A DNA stretch of 64,000 nt, taken from Fuerstiella sp041398845 (GTDB taxonomy: Bacteria; Planctomycetota; Planctomycetia; Planctomycetales; Planctomycetaceae). The stretch covers positions 124,001 through 188,000 of the forward strand of contig JAWKTZ010000010.1 in NCBI GenBank assembly GCA_041398845.1, read 5' to 3'. Under the pieces are notes generated by a model. That model worked only from the letters and a program-made list of their open reading frames with translations, was not told the origin of the DNA and made no database searches. Positions 1 through 8,999 of the stretch are shown here, piece after piece. Numbering within the stretch: position 1 is the first letter of the stretch; every line of letters begins with the position of its first letter. Position numbers and translations under genes: made by a program.

Positions 1-686
1 TCTTTGCCGAAATCGTGGCTGGATGTTGTGTCCTGAGCATCGCGTTGCAGTTCCCGACACAGCAGATCGACGGAAAAAACATAGACTCCCATCGACGCGA
101 GTGCTCGTTCCGGATTGTCCGGAGTTGGCTGCGGTTGATCCGGCTTCTCATCGAAACGTCGGACTCGCTGCTGTTGATCGACCGCCATCACACCGAAGGA
201 CCGAGCTTCGTCAAGAGTTACTTCCATACAGGCCACGCTGACGTCAGCGTTTGTTTCGCGATGAGCATCCAGCATTCGCGAGTAGTCCATGCGGTAGATG
301 TGGTCACCAGACAGAATCAGCACGTTCTTCGCCCCGCTGCGTTTCAGCAGATGCAGATTCTGACAGATCGCATCCGCTGTTCCGCGATACCACGAATCGC
401 CGGTTCGTAGCTGAGGAGGTACCGCCGTAATGTGTTCGCCCAGTTGCGGACTGAATACTGACCACGCGTCTCGCAGGTGGTTGTGCAGAGAATCGGACTT
501 GTACTGAGTCAGCACCAGAATCCGTCTCAGCCCCGAATGCAGGCAGTTGGACAGTGTAAAATCGACAATTCGGTATTGGCCACCAAAGGGAACGGCTGGC
601 TTTGCTCGTTCATCAGTCAGCGGGGCCAGTCGCGAACCGACTCCACCGGCAAGGACAATGCTGAGCGTATCTGTGGGAAACGGCAT
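1..686 (-). CDS. glgC: Glucose-1-phosphate adenylyltransferase, 5' part
   Basis: The enzyme makes ADP-glucose from glucose-1-phosphate and ATP, the committed step of bacterial glycogen synthesis, in the cytosol. Only the first 228 codons are in the window; the C-terminal part lies off the left edge. Near the N-terminus is the nucleotide-binding signature LAGGVGSRLAPLT followed by KPAVPFGGQYRIVDF, and further on SGDHIYRMDY, all typical of GlgC. The ATG at 684-686 is preceded by a strong Shine-Dalgarno (AGGAGG, complement of 696-701), which fixes the start. A small receiver-domain gene lies upstream on the same strand. Family assignment is firm; activity cannot be judged without the C-terminal domain. 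Confidence 0.93.
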   Translation of the reverse strand, partial: MPFPTDTLSIVLAGGVGSRLAPLTDERAKPAVPFGGQYRIVDFTLSNCLHSGLRRILVLTQYKSDSLHNHLRDAWSVFSPQLGEHITAVPPQLRTGDSWYRGTADAICQNLHLLKRSGAKNVLILSGDHIYRMDYSRMLDAHRETNADVSVACMEVTLDEARSFGVMAVDQQQRVRRFDEKPDQPQPTPDNPERALASMGVYVFSVDLLCRELQRDAQDTTSSHDFGK

Positions 687-854
687 AACTGTCAGCCTCC
701 TGTGTGCGACGTGATGAAAGGAATCCGGACGAAGGGAGAACGGATGGGGCGAAATCCCGAGAACCACCGGAGTGAATCTCGGAGGCGGAGCGACCGATCG
801 GCGACGGAGCGAAGTTCGCCTTAATCCAAATGCAATCGGCATGCCGGTGTCGCA

Positions 855-899
855 GGAAAATGAACCGTCACCTCGGTCGCGAACCGTGACCGAGGTGAC
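855..899 (-). terminator. Terminator-like hairpin after the receiver gene
   Basis: A perfect 12-bp inverted repeat (arms 867-878 and 888-899, 9-nt loop) overlaps the stop codon of the receiver-domain gene. On the minus strand it is followed by a short T-rich stretch (ATTTT). It could be an intrinsic terminator separating this gene from glgC, but the T-run is weak. Confidence 0.45.
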
Positions 900-1404
900 C
901 CGCCTGAACAGAGCTGCGAACGCCCGCCTGCTCAGGTCCCGGTATCGACAATTCCGGCAATTCGACGTCCTGTTGGGCGCTGAAACCAAACCGACTCACC
1001 AGATTTTCAATATTGTCTGAGCTGTGCCTGGGCGACACGACGACACGTGCTGCTCGGTCACACATGCATTGCAACAACTTCACAAAGCTGTACGGTTTGC
1101 GAAAGCAGTTGGAAACAGGAATGCCGGTCTGATCTGCCATTTGCCGAGGCAGATCATCGCCTGTGACGATGACTACCGGGATCTCCTGAAACGCCTCCGC
1201 GCAGCTCAGCAGACTGCGTTCGGCGGCCATGTCCAGCAGTTCAACATCAATGATCAGAAAGAACGGCCGGGAAGAAACCACCTTCTCCACACACTGCCAC
1301 TTGTTGGCGACGGATTCGATCATGAATCCCATGCGGGAAAAATAATCGTGATATACGTCCCGCAAGGTTTCGTCTGCATCCGCAAACACAATGTCCACAT
1401 CCAT
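868..1404 (-). CDS. Stand-alone response regulator receiver protein
   Basis: A CheY-like phosphoacceptor domain with no recognisable output domain; 178 aa from the chosen start. The acidic pocket is at D9-D11 (FADADE), the likely phosphoacceptor is D53 (LIIDVELLD), the Thr/Ser position follows in VIVTGDD near 78-84, and the conserved lysine is K103 (FRKPYS). About 60 residues after the domain are low in recognisable features and rich in P and R. An upstream in-frame ATG at 1449 exists, but the ATG at 1402-1404 has an AAGGA ribosome site 8 nt ahead and starts the domain correctly. No histidine kinase is adjacent, so its partner is unknown. Confidence 0.75.
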   Translation of the reverse strand: MDVDIVFADADETLRDVYHDYFSRMGFMIESVANKWQCVEKVVSSRPFFLIIDVELLDMAAERSLLSCAEAFQEIPVVIVTGDDLPRQMADQTGIPVSNCFRKPYSFVKLLQCMCDRAARVVVSPRHSSDNIENLVSRFGFSAQQDVELPELSIPGPEQAGVRSSVQAGHLGHGSRPR

Positions 1405-1740
1405 AGTGTCGATCCTTAAGGTGAACTGTGATGTTCCGACACCGAACATTCGCTGTCAGAGCAACGGCCCGCTGCTGCAACTCACCAGCACTCACATCTG
1501 ATCTCAGCATATCCTGCGACAAGGAATTCGGCACCTGATTCTGCCCTCTGTCCATGTCAGGAAATTCCCCACAAGCCGACCGACAGGCTTTTTTTCGTCG
1601 CGGCACAAGGCACGTATTGGCGTCGGATTTGCTTCAGAATGAGATGATGATGATTCAGCGAGGTGATCACACAAGTCAGGAGTTGCCATCATGAAGAAAT
1701 ATTCATCATTGTGGGACGTGATTCTCCGGGACACGCATCC
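1405..1740. other. Intergenic region between divergent genes
   Basis: About 340 nt separate the receiver gene (minus) from pcm (plus). Overlapping short open frames on both strands show no family resemblance or ribosome sites. The region should hold both promoters, but no hexamer pair is convincing. Confidence 0.4.
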
Positions 1741-2385
1741 ATGAGCCGAAACTTAACTGCTGAACGACGAGACATGGTCGAAACACAGTTGCGTTCGCGC
1801 GGACTCGTGGACGAACGCGTGTTGAGGGTGATGGCGGAGATTCCTCGTGAAGAGTTTGTCTGTTCGGACGATCGTGATGTCGCCTATGCGGACGGTGCTT
1901 TTCCAATCGGCTACGGTCAGACAATTTCGCAACCCTATACCGTGGCCTGCATGTGCGAAGCCGCGAACCTTCAGCCGGGGGACCGGGTTCTGGATGTCGG
2001 AACCGGGTCGGGATACGGGGCCGCTGTGCTCTCACGCCTGGCCGGTGTTGTGCATTCTGTGGAGTACATTCCGAAACTCGCCCGCGCCGCCGCGCAGCGA
2101 CTGCAGCGACTTGGTTACGCGAACGTCACCGTGCATGTTGGGGACGGCAGTTGCGGGTGGCCCGAACAGGCTCCGTTTGACGTGATCGTGGTGGCCGCCG
2201 CTGCACCGCAGCTTCCGCAGGACTATGTGGAACAACTTGCAGAGGGCGGACGCATTGTGATTCCCATCGGCAGCCGAAGACGCGGTCAGGAATTGATGCG
2301 GTACCTTCGGAACGGGCCGGAAATCGTTGCTGAGAACCTTGGCAGCTTCTCCTTTGTTCCGCTGGTGGGTGAGCACGGGGCGTAG
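1741..2385 (+). CDS. pcm: Protein-L-isoaspartate O-methyltransferase
   Basis: Repairs isoaspartyl residues in damaged proteins by SAM-dependent methylation. The 214-aa length is typical. Seen: ERRDMVETQLRSRGLVD at the N-terminus; the PCMT signature PIGYGQTISQPY around residues 55-66; and the SAM-binding glycine motif DVGTGSGYG at 85-93. The frame is open upstream to 1663, but the ATG at 1741 gives the normal PCMT N-terminus; no clear Shine-Dalgarno helps to decide. It stands alone, 121 nt before the DUF1501 gene. Confidence 0.92.
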   Translation: MSRNLTAERRDMVETQLRSRGLVDERVLRVMAEIPREEFVCSDDRDVAYADGAFPIGYGQTISQPYTVACMCEAANLQPGDRVLDVGTGSGYGAAVLSRLAGVVHSVEYIPKLARAAAQRLQRLGYANVTVHVGDGSCGWPEQAPFDVIVVAAAAPQLPQDYVEQLAEGGRIVIPIGSRRRGQELMRYLRNGPEIVAENLGSFSFVPLVGEHGA

Positions 2386-2506
2386 AAGACCCACGTCATC
2401 CCGCCACAGGATTCCGGGATAGCATGGCGATGTCCGGCTCGGGACGATATTCTGAACCCACACGGATCGGGCGGTCGGAATTTTCCGCGTCAGAAAGGCC
2501 AGGCCA

Positions 2507-3892
2507 ATGCTGTCGATTTTTAATACCAGAAGCAGTCGTCGTCGAGCGATGATGCAGATTGGATCGCTGGGAACTCTCGGTCTGGCCGACACGCTGGCTC
2601 TGGCAGGTGCTGGTTCAAACGACAGTGTTCTGACCGGCAAGTCCGTCATCTTTCTGTTTCTGCATGGCGGACCCAGCCAGATCGAAACGTTCGATCCGAA
2701 GATGTCAGCTCCCTCTGAAATTCGCAGTGTCACGGGGGAAGTGCAGACTCAGACTCCGGGGATCACTTACGGCGGTTCGTTTCCGGAACTGGCTCGACGA
2801 TCGAACAGACTCAGCATCGTGCGTTCATTCACGACGGGAAACGGCAATCACGATATCAAGCCGATTGTGTCGAAATCGTCGCTGGATGCATCTGTTGGTT
2901 CGGTTTATGCACGAGTGGCCGGAACGAACAACCCTGCCAACGGACTGCCTCGCAATGTGGCGCTGTTTCCGCGTTCGATAGATCCGGAACGCAAGCCGCG
3001 AGTGACTCAGTTTGGGCGGTTCGACAGCACCGGCCCGTTCGGTGCCGCGTATGCTCCGTTTATTCCCGGCAGCGATGGTCCTGTACAGGAGAACATGAAG
3101 CTGAACCTGACGGCTGACCGGCTGGATGATCGGCGTCTGTTACTGAATCAACTGGATGAGATGAAGCGTCAGGCGGAAGCATCGGGTGTTCTGGAAGGAG
3201 TCGACCGATTTCGCCAGCAGGCGTTCGACACCATCATCGGCGGCGCGGCGGCCGCCTTTGACCTGACGGAAGAATCGGAGGACACCATTCGTCGCTATGA
3301 CACGGCTCCGCTGGTGACACCCGATCAGATCAGTCGCCGCTGGAAGAATTACAACAACTATGTCGACAACGCCAGGACACTTGGGAAGCTTCTGTTGTTG
3401 TCTCGTCGACTGGTTGAACGAGGCTGCGGCTTTGTCACTGTGACCACCAACTTTGTGTGGGACATGCACGCCGATGTCAACAACGCCACGATGGACGAAG
3501 GCATGAGATACATGGGGCACCCGCTGGATCATGCTCTGTCGGCCTTCATCGATGACCTCGACGCCCGAGGACTCAGCGACAAAGTCATGCTGGTCTGCTG
3601 CGGCGAAATGGGGCGTACCCCGCGCATCAACGCTCGCGGTGGTCGTGACCACTGGGGTGGGCTGGCACCGTTGCTGTTCTTCGGTGGCGGCACAAACGCC
3701 GGAGCAGTCATTGGTCAGTCCACTCGTGATGCCGGGAATCCGCTTTCGGAGCCATGGGGCATCGATAATCTGCTCGCCACGATTTTTCGTACCGTGTTCA
3801 ACGTGGGCGAACTGCGGCTTCAGCAGAGCCTTCCGGTGGATCTGGTGCGCATGGTGACTGCGAGTCGCCCGATCGATGGTGTGCTGGCGTGA
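2507..3892 (+). CDS. DUF1501 family protein
   Basis: A 461-aa protein of the DUF1501 family, very abundant in planctomycetes and related to the alkaline phosphatase/sulfatase superfamily. The N-terminus has SRRRAMMQIGSLG, a twin-arginine-like signal followed by a hydrophobic stretch, suggesting export. Family marks include LFLHGGPSQIETFDPK (about 49-64), DMHADV, GEMGRTPRIN and GRDHWGG, the last three probably metal-ligand regions. In planctomycetes these genes usually follow a DUF1549/PSD1 cytochrome gene; here none is adjacent. Function is unknown beyond the superfamily link. Confidence 0.88.
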   Translation: MLSIFNTRSSRRRAMMQIGSLGTLGLADTLALAGAGSNDSVLTGKSVIFLFLHGGPSQIETFDPKMSAPSEIRSVTGEVQTQTPGITYGGSFPELARRSNRLSIVRSFTTGNGNHDIKPIVSKSSLDASVGSVYARVAGTNNPANGLPRNVALFPRSIDPERKPRVTQFGRFDSTGPFGAAYAPFIPGSDGPVQENMKLNLTADRLDDRRLLLNQLDEMKRQAEASGVLEGVDRFRQQAFDTIIGGAAAAFDLTEESEDTIRRYDTAPLVTPDQISRRWKNYNNYVDNARTLGKLLLLSRRLVERGCGFVTVTTNFVWDMHADVNNATMDEGMRYMGHPLDHALSAFIDDLDARGLSDKVMLVCCGEMGRTPRINARGGRDHWGGLAPLLFFGGGTNAGAVIGQSTRDAGNPLSEPWGIDNLLATIFRTVFNVGELRLQQSLPVDLVRMVTASRPIDGVLA

Positions 3893-3985
3893 TGACGCGC
3901 GGCCGCAGCGTGACACGGTGGTGATCGTGGCACCATCAAGAGCAGACTCTTGCCAAGGAAGCGGCTCAACTGGCGACTTCCGGTT

Positions 3986-4000
3986 TGGCCCGTCATTTGC
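3986..4000 (+). promoter_or_regulatory. Candidate sigma-54 (-24/-12) promoter
   Basis: TGGCCCGTCATTTGC matches the consensus TGGCACG-N4-TTGC with one change, and has the required 10 nt between the GG and GC dinucleotides. Transcription would start near 4012, about 260 nt before the adaptor ATG. An NtrC-type activator encoded just beyond the efflux genes makes this match more credible than its sequence alone would. Confidence 0.5.
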
Positions 4001-4150
4001 GTAGGCACACATGGCGTGGTCAACCGGGCTGCAGCGCAACTGTTACGAACTTGAGTCTGACCACGCGTTTCCCCCGACTTTTCGTCCCCACAGCATTGAT
4101 TGCCCGGTGGAAACGTCGGCGAATGACAATCCAGCTTCCGTGAACAGCAT

Positions 4151-4188
4151 GCAATTCGCTGCAGACAACGCAATTTGTTGCAGACATC
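4151..4188 (+). repeat. 19-bp tandem repeat upstream of efflux adaptor
   Basis: Two adjacent 19-bp units (4151-4169, 4170-4188) share the core GCAATT-N-G-N-TGCAGACA and differ at three positions. They lie 84 nt before the adaptor start, inside the leader expected from the sigma-54 site. A two-turn spacing suits a dimeric DNA-binding protein. The rest of 3893-4271 shows no gene. Confidence 0.4.
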
Positions 4189-4271
4189 GCCGCCCGCTGT
4201 TGTCCGGAAGCTCATCACCCATTTGTCACTTGTGAATCGGATGACAGCGTGACCGACAAGGACCAGACGCA

Positions 4272-5501
4272 ATGAAAATTCGACCAATCCCAACCGTCCT
4301 CATGATGTCGTTGACTCTGGGGGCGATTCCTGTCTACCAGACTCTGGAAGGGCATCTTGCGTCCGGTCCGCAGGAAGTAACTCAGAACGATGAGTCCTCA
4401 CACGATGACGCTCACCACGAGGCGGCCCACAGAATCGTGGTGACAAGTCCTGTCCTGAAGCCCGTCACCATGACTCAGGAGTTTGTCTGTCAGATTCATT
4501 CTCACCGTCACATCGAAGTCTGTGCTCTTGAGAACGGATACCTTCAGGAAATTCCTGTGAACGAGGGTCAGGCCGTCAGGCAGGGCGACACATTGTTCAC
4601 GATTCTCCCCACGATCTATCAGGCGAACCTGGCGGCTGAAAAGGCGGAAGTTGAACTCGCACAGATCGAGTACAACAACACAGAGAAGTTGTTTCGGCAG
4701 AACGTCGTGGCTCAGCCGGAAGTTGCGCTCGCACAGGCCAAACTGCAGAAGGCGAGAGCGAAGATGCAGTTGACGCAGGCGGAACTCGACTTCGCAACCA
4801 TCAAAGCGCCGTTCGACGGCATCATTGACAAACAGCACATGCAGCAGGGGAGCCTGATCTCGGAAGGAGACGTGCTCACCACAATCTCCGACAACAGTGT
4901 CATGTGGGTTTACTTCAATGTTCGTGAAGCCCGCTATCTCGAATACGTCGCCGACCCGCACCGGGACGATCTGATTGTGGAATTGAAGCTGGCCAACGGC
5001 GAAAAATTTCCGCACACGGGCAGGATTGGTGCAATCGAGGCTGATTTTAACAACGAAACCGGGAACATCGCCTTCCGTGCAGACTTTCCGAACCCGGATG
5101 GACTGCTGCGTCATGGCCAGACCGGAACGGTGCTGTTGAGCCGCGTGACTGATGCGGTGGTGATTCCTCAGCGAGCCAAGTACGAAATTCTGGCCAAGGA
5201 ATATGTCTATGTCGTCGAGGATACGGACGCGACCGGTGTTGATAACGGCCACCATGCGGGCATTCACGAAGGGCATGATGTCGCCAACGATCAACACGAC
5301 CTGCCGCACGGTGTGGTCCGTCAGCGCGAGATCGTCATTCAGAATGAACAGGACGACATCTATCTGATCGAAGACGGTCTGGACGTTCACGACAAAATTA
5401 TCCTCGAAGGAATCAGGCAGGTGCGAGACGGCGATGTCGTGGATTACGACTTCCAGGCTCCGGAAGACGTTCTCAGCAATCTGAAGTACCACGCCGAGTA
5501 G
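4272..5501 (+). CDS. RND efflux periplasmic adaptor (membrane fusion protein)
   Basis: Links the inner-membrane RND pump to the outer-membrane channel; 409 aa with an N-terminal signal. Seen: lipoyl half-motif VNEGQAVRQGDTLF (about 96-109), a coiled-coil hairpin (about 120-172), the second lipoyl half with FDGIIDKQHMQQGSLISEG (about 181-199), then beta-barrel and membrane-proximal domains. Two histidine-rich stretches are unusual: H44/48/49/53 after the signal, and six histidines between 327 and 346 in a loop of the membrane-proximal region. An AAGGA site lies about 9 nt before the ATG. It is the first gene of the efflux locus, 24 nt before the pump gene. Confidence 0.92.
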   Translation: MKIRPIPTVLMMSLTLGAIPVYQTLEGHLASGPQEVTQNDESSHDDAHHEAAHRIVVTSPVLKPVTMTQEFVCQIHSHRHIEVCALENGYLQEIPVNEGQAVRQGDTLFTILPTIYQANLAAEKAEVELAQIEYNNTEKLFRQNVVAQPEVALAQAKLQKARAKMQLTQAELDFATIKAPFDGIIDKQHMQQGSLISEGDVLTTISDNSVMWVYFNVREARYLEYVADPHRDDLIVELKLANGEKFPHTGRIGAIEADFNNETGNIAFRADFPNPDGLLRHGQTGTVLLSRVTDAVVIPQRAKYEILAKEYVYVVEDTDATGVDNGHHAGIHEGHDVANDQHDLPHGVVRQREIVIQNEQDDIYLIEDGLDVHDKIILEGIRQVRDGDVVDYDFQAPEDVLSNLKYHAE

Positions 5502-5525
5502 TCGCGTTCCCCACCTCTGACCTAT

Positions 5526-8500
5526 GTGGCGTTTCACCAGGCGTCATTCCGAATTATGTTTGCCAGAATTCTGCATCGGCCCGCGCTGGCCATCATCATT
5601 TCGCTGCTCATCCTGTTTATGGGTGGGCTGGCGATTGTGACGCTGCCGATTTCACAGTTCCCGTCCGTCGCGCCGCCGAGCGTGCGGGTTTCGGTGTCTT
5701 ATCCCGGTGCGAGCGCCAAAGTTCTGATCGACTCGACAATGGTCATTCTGGAACAGGCCATCAATGGTGTGCCGAACATGCGTTACATGCTGGGCGACGC
5801 CACCAGTGCCGGTGAAGGAACCATTCAGGTCATTTTTGAGCCCGGCACTGACGCGAATGTGGCGGTCATGAATGTCAACAACCGTGTGCAGGCGGTCAGG
5901 AATAACCTGCCTCCCATTGTGGACCGTGAAGGCATCATCGTGATGCAGAACATGACGAGCATGCTGATGTATGTGAATATCTTCAGCAACGATCCCAATG
6001 TCGACCAGAACTTCCTGTACAACTACGCCACGGTCAATGTGCTGAACGAGATCAAGCGGATTCCCGGCATCGGTCAGGCTGCGATTCTCGGCAACCGCGC
6101 GTATGCCATGCGAGTTGAACTCGATCTGGATCGGATGCGCGCTTACAAAGTCTCCGCCGAAGACGTCATGGAAGCGTTGGCGGATCAGAGTATGATTGGA
6201 TCACCTGGCCGACTCGGCCAGGCGACGGGCCAGACGTCGCAGACTCTGGAATACGTGCTCACATGGATTGGCCGCTACGACCGGCCCGAGCAATACGCAA
6301 ATATTATCCTGAAAGCCAATTCCGAGGGTGAAATCCTGCGGATCGGGGACGTGGCCAAAGTCTCGCTGGGTTCGTCGTTTTATGACCTGTATTCCGACAT
6401 CGACGGGCTGCCGGCAGCCGCAATCGTTCTGAAACAAACACCCGGTTCCAACGCTGCAGAAGTCATTGAAAAAGTCAAAGCCAAGGTTGAGGAGATCAAA
6501 GAGAAATCGTTTCCGCCGGGAATGGACTATGCGGTGACATACGACGTATCAAGGTTTCTTGATGCCTCCATCGAGAAAGTCCTGCACACGCTGTTCGAAG
6601 CCTTCGTGCTGGTGTCACTGGTCGTCTATCTGTTCCTCGGAGACATTCGCAGCACGCTGATTCCGACTCTGGCGGTTCCGGTTTCTCTGATCGGAACGTT
6701 CTTCTTCATGCTGATGTTTGGCATGTCGATCAACCTTATCACGCTGTTCGCATTGGTGCTGGCCATTGGAGTTGTGGTGGATGACGCGATTGTTGTTGTC
6801 GAAGCGGTGCATGAAAAGATGCACACGAAGCATCTGAGCCCTTATCAGGCCACCAGGGAAGTGATGCACGAAATCAGCGGGGCGATCATTGCAATCACGC
6901 TTGTGATGACCGCCGTCTTCATTCCGGTCACGTTCATGACCGGGCCGGTCGGCGTTTTTTATCGCCAGTTTGCTCTCACAATGGCGATGTCGATTGTGAT
7001 TTCGGGCGTGGTCGCCCTGACACTCACGCCGGTGCTTTGCGCGATGATTCTCAAGCCGCATTCCAGTCACGAGCAACAGGGTGGAATGGTTGGGCTCATC
7101 AACCGGGGTCTCACAAAGATTGCCGGCCGGTACACCTTTGTTCTTCGGGGTTTGCTGAGCGTCCTGCTGGGGCTGGGAGTCGGTGCCGGTATCGCTTCTG
7201 TGCTGCACAATGAATTCGTGCATGAACTGGTGTCTGAACAGTTTGAACTCACTGCAACGCGGCTGTGGACGATCGTTGGAATCGTCGCGGTGCTGGCCAT
7301 GCTTACTTTCCGAGCGACGTTGTCCGGAAGCGACGGGACAAAAAGGAAACGCGGGCCACTGGGGATGTTCCTGCACGCGTTTGATCGCGGCGTCGAAAAA
7401 ATAACGGACGGCTACGCAGCCGTTCTGAATCGCATTATCAGACTGCGAATCGTCACATTGCTTGTCATCGGCGGCTTTGCCTATGGAATTGTCATTGTGA
7501 CAAATGTCCTTCCCACCGGATTCATTCCGCTCGAAGACCAGGGCATGATCTATGGCATTGTGCAGACACCACCGGGCTCGACACTGGAATACACCAACGC
7601 CAAATGTCACGAACTACAGGCGATCTGCGAAGACATGGACGAAATCACGTCCGTGTCTTCGATTGCCGGCTACGAAGTTCTGACGGAAGGCCGCGGTTCG
7701 AACGCCGGAACGTGTCTGATCAACCTTAAACCCTGGGCGGACCGCGAGCTGACATCAAAACAGATCATCGAAGCTCTGGAGGAGAAAGGCACAGAGATTG
7801 CCAACGTGAAGCTGGAATTCTTTGAACCTCCGGCTGTACCCGGCTTTGGTGCCGCAGGCGGGTTTTCCGTGAACCTTCTGGACAAGACCAACAGCGGCGA
7901 TTACCAGACACTGGGCGAAGTGACGGATAAGTTCATGGAAGCGCTTGGCAGGAGGAAAGAACTGAAAGGTCTGTTCACTTTCTTTGCCGCCAACTATCCA
8001 CAATATGAGATCATTATCGATAACGATGTCGCCATGCAGAAGGGAGTTTCCATTCGTGACGCGATGGACAATCTGTCCATTGTGATCGGCAGCACGTGGG
8101 AACAGGGCTTCGTCCGCTTCGGCCAGTTTTACAAGGTCTATGTTCAGTCCGCGCCGGAATTTCGAAGATATCCTGAAGACCTGGACAACATGTTTGTGAA
8201 GAATGAAAGCGGCGAGATGGTCCCGTACTCAGCCTTCATGAAGCTGGAGAAGAAACAGGGGCTGAACGAAATCAGTCGCTACAACCTGTATCCAACGGCT
8301 CCGATTCAGGGAGCCCCCGCGAAGGGATACAGCAGCGGAGAAGCCATCGCAGCCATTCAGGAAGTCGCCGCACAAACGTTGCCCAACGGCTTTGACATCG
8401 ACTGGCAGGGACTGGCCTATGACGAAGCCAGGGCAGGAAATACGGCCACCTACATCTTCGTGATCGTCGTCATTTTCGTTTATATGGTGCTGGTCGGGCA

Positions 8501-8999
8501 GTATGAAAGTTTTCTGCTGCCTCTGGCCGTGATCATTTCGTTACCGGTTGGAATCTTCGGAGCCTTCGCGCTGCTGAAGGCACTGGGACTTTCGAACGAC
8601 GTCTACTGCCAGATCGGCCTGGTCATGCTGGTTGGTCTGCTTGGCAAAAACGCCATTCTGATTATCGAATTCGCTGTCCAGCGTCGACAGGAAGGTTTGC
8701 GACTGAGTGACGCCGGCGTTGAAGGGGGGCGACTGCGTTTCCGCCCGATTCTGATGACGTCCTTCGCCTTTATCGTGGGCATGGTTCCGCTGGTCCGGGC
8801 GACGGGTGCCGGAGCGATCGGCAATCGAACGATCGGCACGACCGCAGCGGGCGGAATGCTGATGGGCACCATCGCTGGAGTTCTGGTGATTCCCGGCCTG
8901 TACTATATCTTCGGCAAGCTGGCTGATGGCAGGGCGCTCATCCGTGATCAGCATGATGAACCGCTGAGTGAATGGCTGGAAGGTGAAGCTGGCGCGTGA
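5526..8999 (+). CDS. RND efflux pump, HAE-1 (AcrB-like) family
   Basis: Proton-driven inner-membrane exporter. At 1157 aa it is about 100 aa longer than AcrB. Seen: N-terminal TM1 after MFARILHRPALA, the TM4 proton-relay aspartates D419-D420 in VVVDDAIVVVEAV, and GKNAILIIEFA near the C-terminal half. The DDAIVVVE form points to the drug-type HAE-1 branch rather than metal-type HME. The open frame starts with GTG at 5526; an ATG at 5556 gives the more typical MFAR start, and neither has a good ribosome site. Residues 515-615 form an extra segment with two predicted helices, part of which resembles the stretch just after it. The stop overlaps the next frame. Confidence 0.93.
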   Translation: MAFHQASFRIMFARILHRPALAIIISLLILFMGGLAIVTLPISQFPSVAPPSVRVSVSYPGASAKVLIDSTMVILEQAINGVPNMRYMLGDATSAGEGTIQVIFEPGTDANVAVMNVNNRVQAVRNNLPPIVDREGIIVMQNMTSMLMYVNIFSNDPNVDQNFLYNYATVNVLNEIKRIPGIGQAAILGNRAYAMRVELDLDRMRAYKVSAEDVMEALADQSMIGSPGRLGQATGQTSQTLEYVLTWIGRYDRPEQYANIILKANSEGEILRIGDVAKVSLGSSFYDLYSDIDGLPAAAIVLKQTPGSNAAEVIEKVKAKVEEIKEKSFPPGMDYAVTYDVSRFLDASIEKVLHTLFEAFVLVSLVVYLFLGDIRSTLIPTLAVPVSLIGTFFFMLMFGMSINLITLFALVLAIGVVVDDAIVVVEAVHEKMHTKHLSPYQATREVMHEISGAIIAITLVMTAVFIPVTFMTGPVGVFYRQFALTMAMSIVISGVVALTLTPVLCAMILKPHSSHEQQGGMVGLINRGLTKIAGRYTFVLRGLLSVLLGLGVGAGIASVLHNEFVHELVSEQFELTATRLWTIVGIVAVLAMLTFRATLSGSDGTKRKRGPLGMFLHAFDRGVEKITDGYAAVLNRIIRLRIVTLLVIGGFAYGIVIVTNVLPTGFIPLEDQGMIYGIVQTPPGSTLEYTNAKCHELQAICEDMDEITSVSSIAGYEVLTEGRGSNAGTCLINLKPWADRELTSKQIIEALEEKGTEIANVKLEFFEPPAVPGFGAAGGFSVNLLDKTNSGDYQTLGEVTDKFMEALGRRKELKGLFTFFAANYPQYEIIIDNDVAMQKGVSIRDAMDNLSIVIGSTWEQGFVRFGQFYKVYVQSAPEFRRYPEDLDNMFVKNESGEMVPYSAFMKLEKKQGLNEISRYNLYPTAPIQGAPAKGYSSGEAIAAIQEVAAQTLPNGFDIDWQGLAYDEARAGNTATYIFVIVVIFVYMVLVGQYESFLLPLAVIISLPVGIFGAFALLKALGLSNDVYCQIGLVMLVGLLGKNAILIIEFAVQRRQEGLRLSDAGVEGGRLRFRPILMTSFAFIVGMVPLVRATGAGAIGNRTIGTTAAGGMLMGTIAGVLVIPGLYYIFGKLADGRALIRDQHDEPLSEWLEGEAGA

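Noticed and set aside
15..410. Plus-strand frame over glgC
   Set aside because: Antisense shadow; the minus strand encodes clear GlgC sequence through the whole stretch.
477..824. 115-codon plus-strand frame over the glgC start
   Set aside because: No ribosome site or family resemblance; it overlaps the firm glgC start and its Shine-Dalgarno.
4011..4235. 74-codon frame upstream of the efflux adaptor
   Set aside because: Cysteine- and histidine-rich with no recognisable fold or ribosome site, and it covers the tandem repeat.
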